In this document: piece by piece, positions 46,697 to 55,060 of the stretch
How the letters are laid out: the number at the start of each line of letters is the position of its first letter
How positions within the stretch are numbered: the first letter of the stretch is position 1
Assembly (NCBI RefSeq): GCF_030252325.1
Contig: NZ_CP126981.1
Location: 2,728,001 to 2,792,000, forward strand
Reading direction: 5' to 3'
Origin: Candidatus Mycobacterium wuenschmannii
GTDB taxonomy: Bacteria; Actinomycetota; Actinomycetes; Mycobacteriales; Mycobacteriaceae
Length of the DNA: 64,000 nucleotides
Made by a program: the position numbers and the translations under genes
The notes under the pieces: model-generated
What the model was told of the DNA's origin: nothing
The model's database searches: none
Seen by the model: the letters and a program-made list of their open reading frames with translations, nothing else

Positions 46697-47773
46697 ATGA
46701 CAATCAAAGTCGCCGCAATCGGCACCGGCAATGTCGGCATCCACGCGCTGAAGGCGCTGATCACCAACCCCGACTATGAACTCACCGGGGTCTGGGTCTC
46801 GTCGGAAGCCAAATCCGGCAAAGACGCCGGAGAGCTTGCCGGCCTTGATGTTTCGACCGGGATCAAGGCGTCCACGGACCTCGACGCGGTGCTGGCCACC
46901 GGACCGCAGTGCGCGGTCTACACCGCGATGGCCGACAACCGGCTCCCCGACGCCCTGGAGGACTACCGACGGATCCTGGCCGCCGGCGTCAACGTCGTCG
47001 GCAGCAGCGCCGTGTTCCTGCAGTACCCCTGGGCAACGCTGCCCGACAACATGCTCAAGCCCATCGAAGATGCTGCCCGCGAGGGCAATTCGAGCCTGTT
47101 CGTCAACGGCATCGACCCCGGATTCGCCAACGACCTGATTCCGCTGGCGCTGGCCGGCACCTGCCAGAGCGTCACGCAGATCCGCTGCATGGAGATCGTC
47201 GACTACGCCACCTACGACAGTGCGACGGTGATGTTCGACGTGATGGGCTTCGGTAAGCCGCTCGACGAGGTTCCGATGCTGTTGCAGCCCGGCGTGCTGA
47301 GCCTGGCCTGGGGGTCGGTGGTGCGCCAACTCGCCGCCGGCCTGGGTGTCGAACTCGATTCGGTGACCGAGAAGCAGGAGCGCATCCCGGCGCCCGAGGA
47401 CTTCGACATCGCCTCCGGACACATCCCGAAGGGCAGTGCCGCGGCGCTGCGGTTCGAGGTGCAGGGCAACAAGGACGGTCACCCCGTCGTCGTCCTCGAA
47501 CACGTCACCCGGCTGCGCGAAGACCTGTGCCCGGATTGGCCGCAACCGGCGCAGCCCGGCGGCTGCTACCGGATCGAGATCACCGGTGAACCGTCCTACG
47601 CCATCGACGTGTGCCTGAGCAGCCCCAACGGCGACCACAACCACGCCGGTCTGGTCGCGACCGCGATGCGCGTCGTCAACGCCATCCCGGCCGTCGTCGC
47701 GGCGCCCGCGGGAATCCGCACCACGTTGGATCTTCCGCTGGTCACCGGTCGCGGCCTGTACGCGCCCGCCTAG
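46697..47773 (+). CDS. Dihydrodipicolinate reductase-like NAD(P)H-dependent protein
   Basis: A 358-residue protein with an N-terminal Rossmann motif VAAIGTGNVGIHALKALI and a DapB-like arrangement (NVVGSSAVFLQYPW, FVNGIDPGFANDL). It is longer than true DapB and lacks the DapB lysine-pathway context, so another reductase or dehydrogenase activity is likely. The ATG at 46697 lies just after the SDR's stop. A GTG 6 nt earlier is also possible. Confidence 0.82.
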   Translation: MTIKVAAIGTGNVGIHALKALITNPDYELTGVWVSSEAKSGKDAGELAGLDVSTGIKASTDLDAVLATGPQCAVYTAMADNRLPDALEDYRRILAAGVNVVGSSAVFLQYPWATLPDNMLKPIEDAAREGNSSLFVNGIDPGFANDLIPLALAGTCQSVTQIRCMEIVDYATYDSATVMFDVMGFGKPLDEVPMLLQPGVLSLAWGSVVRQLAAGLGVELDSVTEKQERIPAPEDFDIASGHIPKGSAAALRFEVQGNKDGHPVVVLEHVTRLREDLCPDWPQPAQPGGCYRIEITGEPSYAIDVCLSSPNGDHNHAGLVATAMRVVNAIPAVVAAPAGIRTTLDLPLVTGRGLYAPA

Positions 47774-47778
47774 CGGTT

Positions 47779-47823
47779 TCGGCTAACCTAACTTTCTTAT
47801 TCGCCGTCGGAAAGTGAGTTAGG
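47779..47823 (+). promoter_or_regulatory. Candidate metal-regulator (MntR/IdeR-type) site before mntH
   Basis: GGCTAACCTAA (47781-47791) exactly matches half of the IdeR consensus, and the full 19-mer matches 14 of 19 positions. A second, imperfect inverted element (GAAAGTGAGTTAGG, 47810-47823) ends at the start codon. DtxR-family regulators bind such sites, and manganese control of an Nramp gene is expected. Confidence 0.5.
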
Positions 47824-49055
47824 TGGCCCAGGACACCCGTGCCCGGTTGAAGACTGGGTGGTACCTGCTCGGGCCCGCGTTCGTCGCCGCCATCGCCTAC
47901 GTCGACCCGGGCAACGTCGCCGCGAACATCAGCGCGGGCGCGCAGTTCGGCTTCGCGCTGCTCTGGGTCATCGTCCTGGCGAACGTGATGGCCGGGCTGG
48001 TGCAGTACCTGTCCGCAAAACTTGGCCTGGTGACCGGGCGCACGCTGCCCGAGGCGATCGGCACGAAGCTCAATCGTCCTGCCCGGCTGGCGTTTTGGTT
48101 GCAGGCCGAGATTGTCGCGATGGCCACCGACGTGGCCGAGGTGATCGGCGGGGCGATCGCGCTGCACATCCTGTTCGGGCTGCCGCTGCTGCTCGGCGGC
48201 GTCATCACCGGGGTGGTGTCGCTGCTTCTGCTGCGGGTTCAGGATCAGCGCGGCCAGCGCATCTTCGAACGCGTCATCACCGGTCTACTACTGGTCATCG
48301 CGATCGGCTTCACCGCGAGCTTCTTCGTCGCGACACCGCCGCCCGGCGACGTGATCGGCGGTCTGGTGCCACGCTTCCTCGGCAAGGAAAGCGTTCTGTT
48401 GGCAGCGGCCATCCTCGGTGCGACCGTGATGCCGCACGCGGTGTACCTGCATTCCGGGCTGGCCCGCGACCGGCACGGTCATCCGGAGCCCGGCGCACAG
48501 CGGCGACGGCTGCTGCGCATCACCCGACTGGACGTGGGCCTGGCGATGGTGGTCGCGGGCGGGGTGAACGCGGCCATGCTGCTGGTCGCCGCGCTCAACA
48601 TGCGCAACCGCGGCGACATCAGCTCCATCGAGGTCGCCTACAACGCCGTGCACGACACCGTCAGCCCGGTGATCGCCGCGCTGTTCGCGATCGGCCTGCT
48701 CGCCTCGGGACTGGCGTCGGCATCGGTGGGCGCCTACGCCGGCGCGATGATCATGCAGGGCCTGCTGCACCGCTCGGTGCCGATGGTGTGGCGCCGACTC
48801 GCAACGTTGGCGCCCGCGCTGCTGATCCTGGCACTGGGTTTCAATCCGACCCGCACGTTAGTGCTGTCGCAGGTGGTGTTGTCGTTCGGAATTCCGTTCG
48901 CGCTGCTGCCCCTGGTTCGGCTCACCGGTGATCGCACGTTGATGGGCGACGACGCCAACCACCGCGTCACGACCGCTGCCGGCTGGGTGATCGGCACGTT
49001 GATCAGCGGCCTGAACGTGGTCCTGATCTACCTGACGGTCACCGCCAGAGGCTAG
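47823..49055 (+). CDS. mntH: Nramp-family divalent metal (Mn2+) transporter
   Basis: A 410-residue, roughly 11-TM proton-coupled metal importer. The TM1 metal-binding motif reads YVDPGNVAAN and the TM6 motif ATVMPHAVYLHS, both canonical for MntH. The GTG start at 47823 has GGAAAG upstream. Its 3' end overlaps the small convergent gene by 17 bp. Confidence 0.94.
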   Translation: MAQDTRARLKTGWYLLGPAFVAAIAYVDPGNVAANISAGAQFGFALLWVIVLANVMAGLVQYLSAKLGLVTGRTLPEAIGTKLNRPARLAFWLQAEIVAMATDVAEVIGGAIALHILFGLPLLLGGVITGVVSLLLLRVQDQRGQRIFERVITGLLLVIAIGFTASFFVATPPPGDVIGGLVPRFLGKESVLLAAAILGATVMPHAVYLHSGLARDRHGHPEPGAQRRRLLRITRLDVGLAMVVAGGVNAAMLLVAALNMRNRGDISSIEVAYNAVHDTVSPVIAALFAIGLLASGLASASVGAYAGAMIMQGLLHRSVPMVWRRLATLAPALLILALGFNPTRTLVLSQVVLSFGIPFALLPLVRLTGDRTLMGDDANHRVTTAAGWVIGTLISGLNVVLIYLTVTARG

Positions 49056-49260
49056 GTCGCGCGTCGGAATTCTCGTTCTCCCAGCGGTGTTTTCCGGTGC
49101 CCTCGACCTGGTTGAGTTCGTCGAGCAGCGCGTCCATCTGGGCGAGCGACGGCATCTCCTTACCGCTCTCGCGGTAGGCGTCGCGAACAGTGGCCAGTAG
49201 CCGCAATTCGCGCTCGATACTCTGGCGATCCCGGGTGCCGTCAAAGTGCGCGCCGCTCAT
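49039..49260 (-). CDS. Small hypothetical protein
   Basis: A 73-residue hydrophilic, helical protein (SIERELRLLATVRDAYRESGKEMPSLAQMDALLDELN). AGGA lies about 8 nt before the ATG. It has no known domain and overlaps the mntH end by 17 bp. Coding seems likely because the sequence is balanced and not a repeat shadow. Confidence 0.55.
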   Translation of the reverse strand: MSGAHFDGTRDRQSIERELRLLATVRDAYRESGKEMPSLAQMDALLDELNQVEGTGKHRWENENSDARPSLWR

Positions 49261-49383
49261 CGGTCAATCCTGTCACCTTGTGCCGCAGCCCATCACCGCG
49301 ACGCGTGGAATTAACCTTTCGCTCAGAAGTCGTTCGAACGCTGCGACCGTCCGGCAAATACTTCGCTCGGCTAACATCGATCC

Positions 49384-50448
49384 GTGACGCAGCGCCGCCG
49401 TCATTCCTACTTCGCGTACGGGTCCAACCTGTGCGTGCAGCAAATGGCGCAGCGCTGCCCCGACGCGGTCAACCCACGCCGCGCCGTCCTCGCCGACCAT
49501 GACTGGTTGATCAACCAGCGGGGGGTTGCAACCGTCGAGCCATTCGACGGGACGCAGGTGCACGGCATCGTCTGGGATCTCACCGACCACGATCTGGACA
49601 CGCTGGACCGCGCCGAGAGCGTGCCGGCGCACTACAGCCGCAACCAGATGCTCGTGCAGACCGAGGACGGGCCGGCGGACGCGTGGGTCTACATCGACCA
49701 CCGCGTGCATCCGGGCCCGCCGCGGCCCGGCTACCTGGAACGCATCATCGACGGCGCGGAGCATCACAAGCTGCCGCAGAGCTGGATCGACTTCTTGCGA
49801 CGATGGGACCCATCGCGCTGGCCCAAGCCGCGTCCGCGGCCCACAACGCCTGCGCCACAATCGCTTTCCGAGTTGCTGGCCGAGCCCGGCGTTGTCGAGT
49901 CAAGCCAGTTGCGGTCGCGGTTCGGCTTCCTGGCCATCCATGGCGGTGGGTTGGAGGAGATGACCGACGTGATCGCCGAGCGTGCCGCCGACGCAGCCGG
50001 CGCATCGGTGTATCTGATCCGCCATCCCGACCGGTATCCGCATCACCTGTCGTCGGCGCATTTCCTGGCGGCCGAGTCGGCGCGGTTGACGGAGTTCCTC
50101 GCCCACGTCGACGTGACCGTGTCACTGCACGGCTACGGACGGATCGGCCGCGCCACCCAACTGCTCGCCGGAGGACGCAACCGCGCACTGGCCGCGCACG
50201 TCGCCACACACCTCGACCTGCCGGGCTATCGGGTCGTCACCGACCTCGACGAGATTCCGCCGGAACTACGTGGGCAACATCCGCAGAATCCAGTGAACCA
50301 AACCCGCGGTGGTGGAACGCAATTGGAACTACCGACCCGGGTCCGGGGGATCAGCCCACGCAGCCCGCTCCCCGGCGACGACGGACTGTCGCCCGTGACC
50401 GCGGCATTGATCGAAGGTCTCGCAGCAGCCGCTCGTACCTGGAAGTAA
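49384..50448 (+). CDS. Gamma-glutamylcyclotransferase-like and poly-gamma-glutamate hydrolase fusion
   Basis: A 354-residue two-domain protein. Residues about 1-150 are a GGCT-fold domain (FAYGSNL, then a Glu in RAESVPAHYSR). Residues about 165-350 resemble the phage-type poly-gamma-glutamate hydrolase family (DUF867): LAIHGGGLEEMTDVIAE has a His-Glu zinc pattern, and VTVSLHGYG a second His. Both act on gamma-glutamyl bonds, so a role in gamma-glutamyl peptide turnover is inferred. The GTG start is leaderless (TAACAT at 49372-49377). Confidence 0.82.
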   Translation: MTQRRRHSYFAYGSNLCVQQMAQRCPDAVNPRRAVLADHDWLINQRGVATVEPFDGTQVHGIVWDLTDHDLDTLDRAESVPAHYSRNQMLVQTEDGPADAWVYIDHRVHPGPPRPGYLERIIDGAEHHKLPQSWIDFLRRWDPSRWPKPRPRPTTPAPQSLSELLAEPGVVESSQLRSRFGFLAIHGGGLEEMTDVIAERAADAAGASVYLIRHPDRYPHHLSSAHFLAAESARLTEFLAHVDVTVSLHGYGRIGRATQLLAGGRNRALAAHVATHLDLPGYRVVTDLDEIPPELRGQHPQNPVNQTRGGGTQLELPTRVRGISPRSPLPGDDGLSPVTAALIEGLAAAARTWK

Positions 50449-50469
50449 CGACACAATCGGAGGTGGCCA

Positions 50470-51288
50470 ATGGCCGAACGCGCCCTAAGCTTCTCGGTGG
50501 GCATTCACGCCGTCAAATCGCTGAAAGCCCTGCGAGACAAGGTGAAACGGATCGAGGACAGCGGATTCGATGCGCTGCACCTACCCGACCACCTGGGCGC
50601 GCCCGCGCCATTTCCGGGGCTGACCGCGATCGCGACGGCGACGTCGCGGGTCCGGCTCGGCACCTACGTGCTGAACGCGGGTTTCTACAAGCCGGCCCTG
50701 CTGGCGCGCGACGCCGCCGAAGTCGACCAGATCAGCGACGGCCGGCTCGACCTCGGCCTCGGTGCCGGCTACGTGAAAGAGGAATTCGAAGCGGCCGAGC
50801 TGCCGTATCCCACTGCGCGGCAACGGGTCGACTACCTCGAGCACGTCACCGTCTATCTCAAGAAGCACCTCCCGAAGGTGCCAATCCTCATCGCGGGCAA
50901 CGGAAATCGATTACTCACCGTCGCCGCCAAGCACGCCGACATCATCGGTTTCACCGGTGCCAGCTCCGACGCCGCCGACCCGCTGGCCGAGCGCGTCGAG
51001 TTCGTCCGCAACGCCGCCGGCGATCGATTCGCCGATCTCGAGCTGAACCTGGCGATCACCGCCGTGCCGTCCGGCGATTCCGATCAGGCCGACCTGGCGC
51101 TGACCCGACGATTTCTTCCCGGCGTATCCGACGAGGAACTGCTGGCCTTGCCGTCGGTGCTCAGCGGCTCGACCAGCGGCCTCGTCGAGACGCTGCTCGG
51201 CTACCGCGAGAAGTACGGGCTGACATCGTTCACGTTCCAGGAGAACCACGTCGACACGATCGCGAAAGTCATCGCCGCACTCCGTTGA
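50470..51288 (+). CDS. Luciferase-like (LLM) F420-dependent oxidoreductase
   Basis: A 272-residue TIM-barrel protein: DSGFDALHLPDHLGAP, GTYVLNAGFYKPALLARDAAEVDQISDGRLDLGLGAGY, KVPILIAGNGNRLLTVAAKHADIIGFTG. It fits the TIGR03621-like F420 subgroup by pattern. GGAGG lies 6 nt before the ATG. The substrate is unknown. Confidence 0.9.
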   Translation: MAERALSFSVGIHAVKSLKALRDKVKRIEDSGFDALHLPDHLGAPAPFPGLTAIATATSRVRLGTYVLNAGFYKPALLARDAAEVDQISDGRLDLGLGAGYVKEEFEAAELPYPTARQRVDYLEHVTVYLKKHLPKVPILIAGNGNRLLTVAAKHADIIGFTGASSDAADPLAERVEFVRNAAGDRFADLELNLAITAVPSGDSDQADLALTRRFLPGVSDEELLALPSVLSGSTSGLVETLLGYREKYGLTSFTFQENHVDTIAKVIAALR

Positions 51289-51313
51289 CCGCCGGGTTCC
51301 GTATTCTGGGTTG

Positions 51314-51811
51314 ATGCGCTACAACCCGCCTCCGAACTGGCCGAAGCCCCCGAAGGGCTGGGCGCCGCATGCGGACTGGTCGCCGGATCCGTCCTGGCCG
51401 CCGCCACCGCAGGGCTGGCGGTTGTGGGTCGAGGAAGACGAGGAGGGTCCGGAGCCCCCGTCGGCGCTGGGCCGGCTCCGGCACGCCGGCGACGACAGCG
51501 AATACTTCGGCGACGAGAACGCGTGGGCCGACGACTCCGGGCCCGCGCCGTCCGACGACGATCGGCTCGACAGGGCGATCACCGAGTTGCCGCCGCACCC
51601 CACCGAGGTGGCGCCCGAAGATCTTGCGGTGCAACACCTTGGCCAGTACGCGACGGTCAAATGGGCTGACGAGAAGCAGTACGCGATCGGCACGATCCTC
51701 GCGGTCTCGGCCGACGCGGCCGAGGTGCGGCTGAAGCTGGACGGCATCGACGGGCCGATCGCGTTTCCGCGGGAGACGCCGGGCAGCCCGAAGCTCCTGG
51801 TCTGGATGTAA
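51314..51811 (+). CDS. Pro/Trp-rich N-terminal hypothetical protein
   Basis: A 165-residue acidic cytoplasmic protein. The first 40 residues contain a repeated PNWPKPPKGW / PSWPPPPQGW motif seen in several actinobacterial proteins, then an acidic linker and a C-terminal beta-rich part. The start is leaderless: TATTCT (51302-51307) lies 6 nt before the ATG. The next gene begins directly afterwards. Function unknown. Confidence 0.75.
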   Translation: MRYNPPPNWPKPPKGWAPHADWSPDPSWPPPPQGWRLWVEEDEEGPEPPSALGRLRHAGDDSEYFGDENAWADDSGPAPSDDDRLDRAITELPPHPTEVAPEDLAVQHLGQYATVKWADEKQYAIGTILAVSADAAEVRLKLDGIDGPIAFPRETPGSPKLLVWM

Positions 51812-51816
51812 GACCC

Positions 51817-52845
51817 CTGGCGACGGCCATCCCCGTCATCTGCCTGACCGGCTATCTCGGCGCGGGCAAGACGACACTGCTCAATCACGTCCTGCGCAGC
51901 CCGGGCGCGCGGATCGGTGTGATAATCAACGACTTCGGCGAGCTCAACGTCGACGCCATGCTGGTGGCCGGCCAGGTGGACGAGCCCGTATCGATTGCCG
52001 GCGGTTGCATCTGCTGCCTGCCCGACGACGGCGGCATCGACGAGGCGCTGGCCAAGCTCGCCGACCCGCGGCTGCATCTCGACGCCGTGATCGTCGAGGC
52101 CAGTGGTCTGGCCGACCCGCTGAGCGTCGCCCGCATCATCGGCTTCAGCAAGGTTTGCGGGCTGCGTTACGGCGGACTGGTCGACGTCATCGATGCCGCA
52201 ACTCATTTCGACGTCGTCGACACCGGTGGGGTGTTGCCCGCGCGCTATCGGGCGGCGTCACTCGTCGTCGTCAACAAGCTCGACCAACTCCCCGAGGGCG
52301 ACCGCACCGCTTTGGTCGAACGGGTGCAGCAGCGGGTGCGCAGCCAGAATGCCCGGGCTACCGTGGTAGGAGCGATCGGCGGGCAGATCGACCCGCGACT
52401 GCTCTACGACGTCGCCGGCTCCGATGACGAACCGGGCCAACTCTCGCTGCGCGAACTGCTCGTCGACGAGGCCCCGCACGCCCACGACCACCACGACCAC
52501 GTGCACGCCGACTCGGTGACCGTGACCACCGACGGCGAGGTCGACCCCGGCGCGCTGATCGACCTGCTGGAAGACCCGCCGACCGGGGTGTACCGGCTCA
52601 AGGGAGCGGTGAAGATGCGCTACGGACGAGGCGCGCCGACCTTCGCGGTCAACCTGGTCGGGCCGACGATTCACATCGCCAGCGCACCGGCCGGGGCCGT
52701 CGGCAATTTTCTGGTCGCGATCGGGATGCACCTACATACCGACGAGGTACGCGCCCGCCTCGATACGGCGCTGCGCCCGTCGGCCGAACCGGCGACCCTG
52801 GCCGACGCGCACCGCCTGCGTCGGTACCGTCGCCACAGCCTGTGA
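51817..52845 (+). CDS. CobW/COG0523 family GTPase (metallochaperone-like)
   Basis: About 342 residues. The P-loop is LTGYLGAGKTTLLNH, followed by INDFGELNVD, the metal-binding CxCC motif GGCICCLPDD, EASGLADP and VNKLDQLPE. A His-rich loop (APHAHDHHDHVHAD) precedes the CobW C-terminal domain. It likely inserts or delivers zinc or cobalt. No ATG, GTG or TTG exists in frame upstream of the P-loop after the stop at 51667, so the start is placed at the CTG at 51817, 5 nt after the preceding gene. An in-frame GTG at 51919 would remove the P-loop. Confidence 0.8.
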   Translation: MATAIPVICLTGYLGAGKTTLLNHVLRSPGARIGVIINDFGELNVDAMLVAGQVDEPVSIAGGCICCLPDDGGIDEALAKLADPRLHLDAVIVEASGLADPLSVARIIGFSKVCGLRYGGLVDVIDAATHFDVVDTGGVLPARYRAASLVVVNKLDQLPEGDRTALVERVQQRVRSQNARATVVGAIGGQIDPRLLYDVAGSDDEPGQLSLRELLVDEAPHAHDHHDHVHADSVTVTTDGEVDPGALIDLLEDPPTGVYRLKGAVKMRYGRGAPTFAVNLVGPTIHIASAPAGAVGNFLVAIGMHLHTDEVRARLDTALRPSAEPATLADAHRLRRYRRHSL

Positions 52846-52886
52846 CGCCGCGCGCCGATCCGGAGGTAGATTTGACGAGGTTTTCC

Positions 52887-52959
52887 GCCCCCGTAGCTCA
52901 GGGGATAGAGCACGGCTCTCCTAAAGCCGGTGTCGCAGGTTCGAATCCTGCCGGGGGCG
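52887..52959 (+). tRNA. tRNA-Arg (anticodon CCT)
   Basis: The cloverleaf is complete. Acceptor GCCCCCG pairs with CGGGGGC, the D stem is GCTC/GAGC, the anticodon stem CGGCT/AGCCG closes the loop CTCCTAA, and the T stem GCAGG/CCTGC has loop TTCGAAT. The CCA is not encoded. A TAGATT -10 box lies at 52867-52872. An integrase gene immediately downstream suggests the tRNA 3' end is an attachment site. Confidence 0.95.
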
Positions 52960-53051
52960 CTAGAGTTTTTCCAGGTCAGAGGGTTGTTGGCTGCTTCTCG
53001 ACCCGCTACTCGGGTTCGTCTGGTCGGTGCTTGGTCGGTGATTATTCGACA

Positions 53052-54152
53052 TTATTTGGCATCAGATGACTTGCTCTGGTTGCCGATAGCCACACGAGCC
53101 GCAGCGTCGAGCCGTGAAGCGATGTCGTCAAGATCACTCGGGAACAGAGCCGCGTAGTGGTTAAGCGTGGTCGCCGGCGATTCGTGACCTAACAAGCGGG
53201 CCACAGCGACGACCGACGCACCCGCGTCGATAGCAAGCGATGTGGCGGTGTCGCGAAGATTGTGTGGAGTGATGTTCAAGCTCAGCGCCTCGACTGCGGG
53301 ATCGAACACGTCGCGTCGCCAGTTGCGATTGCGCAGCGGCGTGCCCGAGGCAGACGGAAAGACCAATTCACCTTGAGGCTGGCCAGCTTTGTACCCAGCC
53401 AGCTCGTCCGACACGATCTCAGGGACAGGCACTGTACGTGCCTGATGGTTTTTGACCGGCGATAACTCTCCCCGCGGCGCCTCCTCCGAATACGCCCGAG
53501 CGACGCGTATGGTCCGGGATTGTTTGTCGACATCGGCCCATCGCAGGGCGGCGAGTTCACCCCACCTCAATCCGCAATAACCGGCGACGAGCACCAGCAA
53601 GCGGTCCCTCGGTTGATCGACCTCTCCGGCAAGACGCCAGAGCTGATCATTAGTCAGTGGCCGGGGGTCGTTGCCCTGCACCTTCGACAATCGGATACCT
53701 GCAGCGGGATTGCGCTGAATGGCGCCGTCGCGCACGGCGTAGTCGAACACCCTGCGCAAAACGCCCAACGAATGGCGGGCTGTTGCGACTGATTGCGTGC
53801 GCGACAAGTCGGCGGCCCAGGCTTGCACCTCGGATGGTCGAACCGATACGAGCGGCCGACGCCCGAAAGTCCCCGCAATCTGTTTCGCGATCACCCCACG
53901 AATCTTGCGGGTAGTTGCCGGCTGCCTGAGTGGCTGGGCATCCAGCCAGATCTGACACCACTCTCCGACCGGCCTGTCCCCTGCCGCGGGATCCGACCAC
54001 ACGCCGGATCGGAGGCTATCCGTTTGGCGCCGTTCCCATTCCTGCGCATCACGTTTCCGCTGAAATGTGCGCGAAGCGACGTATCGGCCGCGGTAGTAGA
54101 TGCGAGCGCGGTAGACTCGCGCGCCGTTTGGACCGACGCGCGGTTCAATCAC
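53052..54152 (-). CDS. Tyrosine recombinase/integrase of an integrated element
   Basis: A 366-residue phage-type integrase. An N-terminal AP2-like arm-binding region (YRARIYYRGRYVASRTFQRK) and SAM-like core-binding domain are followed by a catalytic domain with Arg in CGLRWGE, HNLRD, LLGHES and the nucleophile Tyr in TTLNHYAAL. It is next to tRNA-Arg, facing it, the typical geometry for integration at the tRNA 3' end. It overlaps the excisionase gene (ATGA). Confidence 0.93.
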   Translation of the reverse strand: MIEPRVGPNGARVYRARIYYRGRYVASRTFQRKRDAQEWERRQTDSLRSGVWSDPAAGDRPVGEWCQIWLDAQPLRQPATTRKIRGVIAKQIAGTFGRRPLVSVRPSEVQAWAADLSRTQSVATARHSLGVLRRVFDYAVRDGAIQRNPAAGIRLSKVQGNDPRPLTNDQLWRLAGEVDQPRDRLLVLVAGYCGLRWGELAALRWADVDKQSRTIRVARAYSEEAPRGELSPVKNHQARTVPVPEIVSDELAGYKAGQPQGELVFPSASGTPLRNRNWRRDVFDPAVEALSLNITPHNLRDTATSLAIDAGASVVAVARLLGHESPATTLNHYAALFPSDLDDIASRLDAAARVAIGNQSKSSDAK

Positions 54153-54412
54153 CCTGCTTGCCAGCGTGATTCACGCCGGGTATCGAGCCACTCATCGACC
54201 TCTCGGGAGTCCCACCGGAGCGCGGTTCCGACACGAATCGCCGGCGGGCCGTCGCCACGCAGGCGCCAGGCACGGATACACCCGACGCTCACCGTCAGCC
54301 GCTCCGCGAGCTCTTGGATGGTCAGTAATGTGCCAAGTTGAGGCGTATCAGCCTGCGGCTTCGAAGGTTTCAAAACCGCGGACACCGTTGCCGTTGAGCG
54401 AGATGCAGCCAC
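54149..54412 (-). CDS. Excisionase-like helix-turn-helix protein
   Basis: An 87-residue protein with a MerR/Xis-type winged helix (LLTIQELAERLTVSVGCIRAWRLRGDGPPAIRVGTALRW) and a C-terminal VDEWLDTRR. It overlaps the integrase start, so both form one operon. The GTG start at 54412 has AAGGAA upstream. It probably directs excision. Confidence 0.85.
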   Translation of the reverse strand: MAASRSTATVSAVLKPSKPQADTPQLGTLLTIQELAERLTVSVGCIRAWRLRGDGPPAIRVGTALRWDSREVDEWLDTRRESRWQAG

Positions 54413-54424
54413 CGTGTTTCCTTT

Positions 54425-54459
54425 GCGATATCCGATTAGTTCGGATCATCGGATATCGC
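54425..54459. promoter_or_regulatory. 11-bp perfect inverted repeat before the xis-int operon
   Basis: GCGATATCCGA (54425-54435) is exactly the reverse complement of TCGGATATCGC (54449-54459), with a 13-nt spacer. It begins 13 nt upstream of the excisionase start, so it is a strong operator candidate for an element repressor, or an Int/Xis arm site. Confidence 0.65.
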
Positions 54460-54508
54460 CGGGCCATCTCGCTACCAACGCAACCAACTTCGCCGAAATT
54501 GGGGTGCG

Positions 54509-54697
54509 TCACAGTCCCCTCGGGTTAAAGAAAATGCCCTCGTTGGCGATCGTGTCGATAGCGCCAGGGATCGAGGAGCGCGGGATCGCCGCTGCGATCC
54601 AGCTAACCTCTTCGTCCGTCAAAGTCCTGCCGGCCCATTCCTCGAGCTGCGATCGGTACAAGATCACGTGAGGCCGTGCAGCTGCCGAATGCTCCAT
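54509..54697 (-). CDS. Small hypothetical protein of the integrated element
   Basis: A 62-residue protein (ILYRSQLEEWAGRTLTDEEVSWIAAAIPRSSIP). A strong ribosome site (GGAGGA) lies 6 nt before the ATG. It follows the AbrB-type gene by 33 nt. No known toxin fold is recognised; a toxin-like partner role is possible from context only. Confidence 0.55.
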   Translation of the reverse strand: MEHSAAARPHVILYRSQLEEWAGRTLTDEEVSWIAAAIPRSSIPGAIDTIANEGIFFNPRGL

Positions 54698-54730
54698 AAG
54701 TTCCTCCAGCTTTCGTTAAGTCTGCATTCC

Positions 54731-55060
54731 CTACTCTGGTCCCCTATCGTCGTCGGCCTGGGCCTGGGCGTCGAGGAGATCCAGATGATCGCGGAAGGCA
54801 TCGCCGTCGTCGTGCGCGGTGACCCTTCCCGCCGCCGCGTGCTCGTCGACTTCGATTTCCCGCTGCTGCCAGCGATCCTCCCAGAACCAACGCTGGTCGG
54901 CGGCAATCGGTAGCGCTGGCCGAAGCTCGAGCACCCCGTCCTCGCGCTCCGTGATCTCGACTTGAGCGCCCGATTCGTCGAGGCGCAGCCGCCGACACAC
55001 CTCGGCCGGCAGGGCAACGAGACCGCGGCCCTGAATCGCGACGAGCCATGAAAAAGCCAC
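54731..55060 (-). CDS. AbrB/MazE/SpoVT-type DNA-binding protein (antitoxin-like)
   Basis: A 109-residue protein. The N-terminal swapped-hairpin domain pattern is LVAIQGRGLVALPAEVCRRLRLDESGAQVEITEREDG; the tail is acidic and helical, as in antitoxins. The start is GTG. The only adjacent candidate partner is the 62-residue gene downstream. Confidence 0.78.
   Translation of the reverse strand: MAFSWLVAIQGRGLVALPAEVCRRLRLDESGAQVEITEREDGVLELRPALPIAADQRWFWEDRWQQREIEVDEHAAAGRVTAHDDGDAFRDHLDLLDAQAQADDDRGPE

Noticed and set aside
54620..54635. GTCCTGCCGG as a possible right attachment site matching the tRNA 3' end
   Set aside because: Only about 9 bp match, expected by chance in GC-rich DNA.
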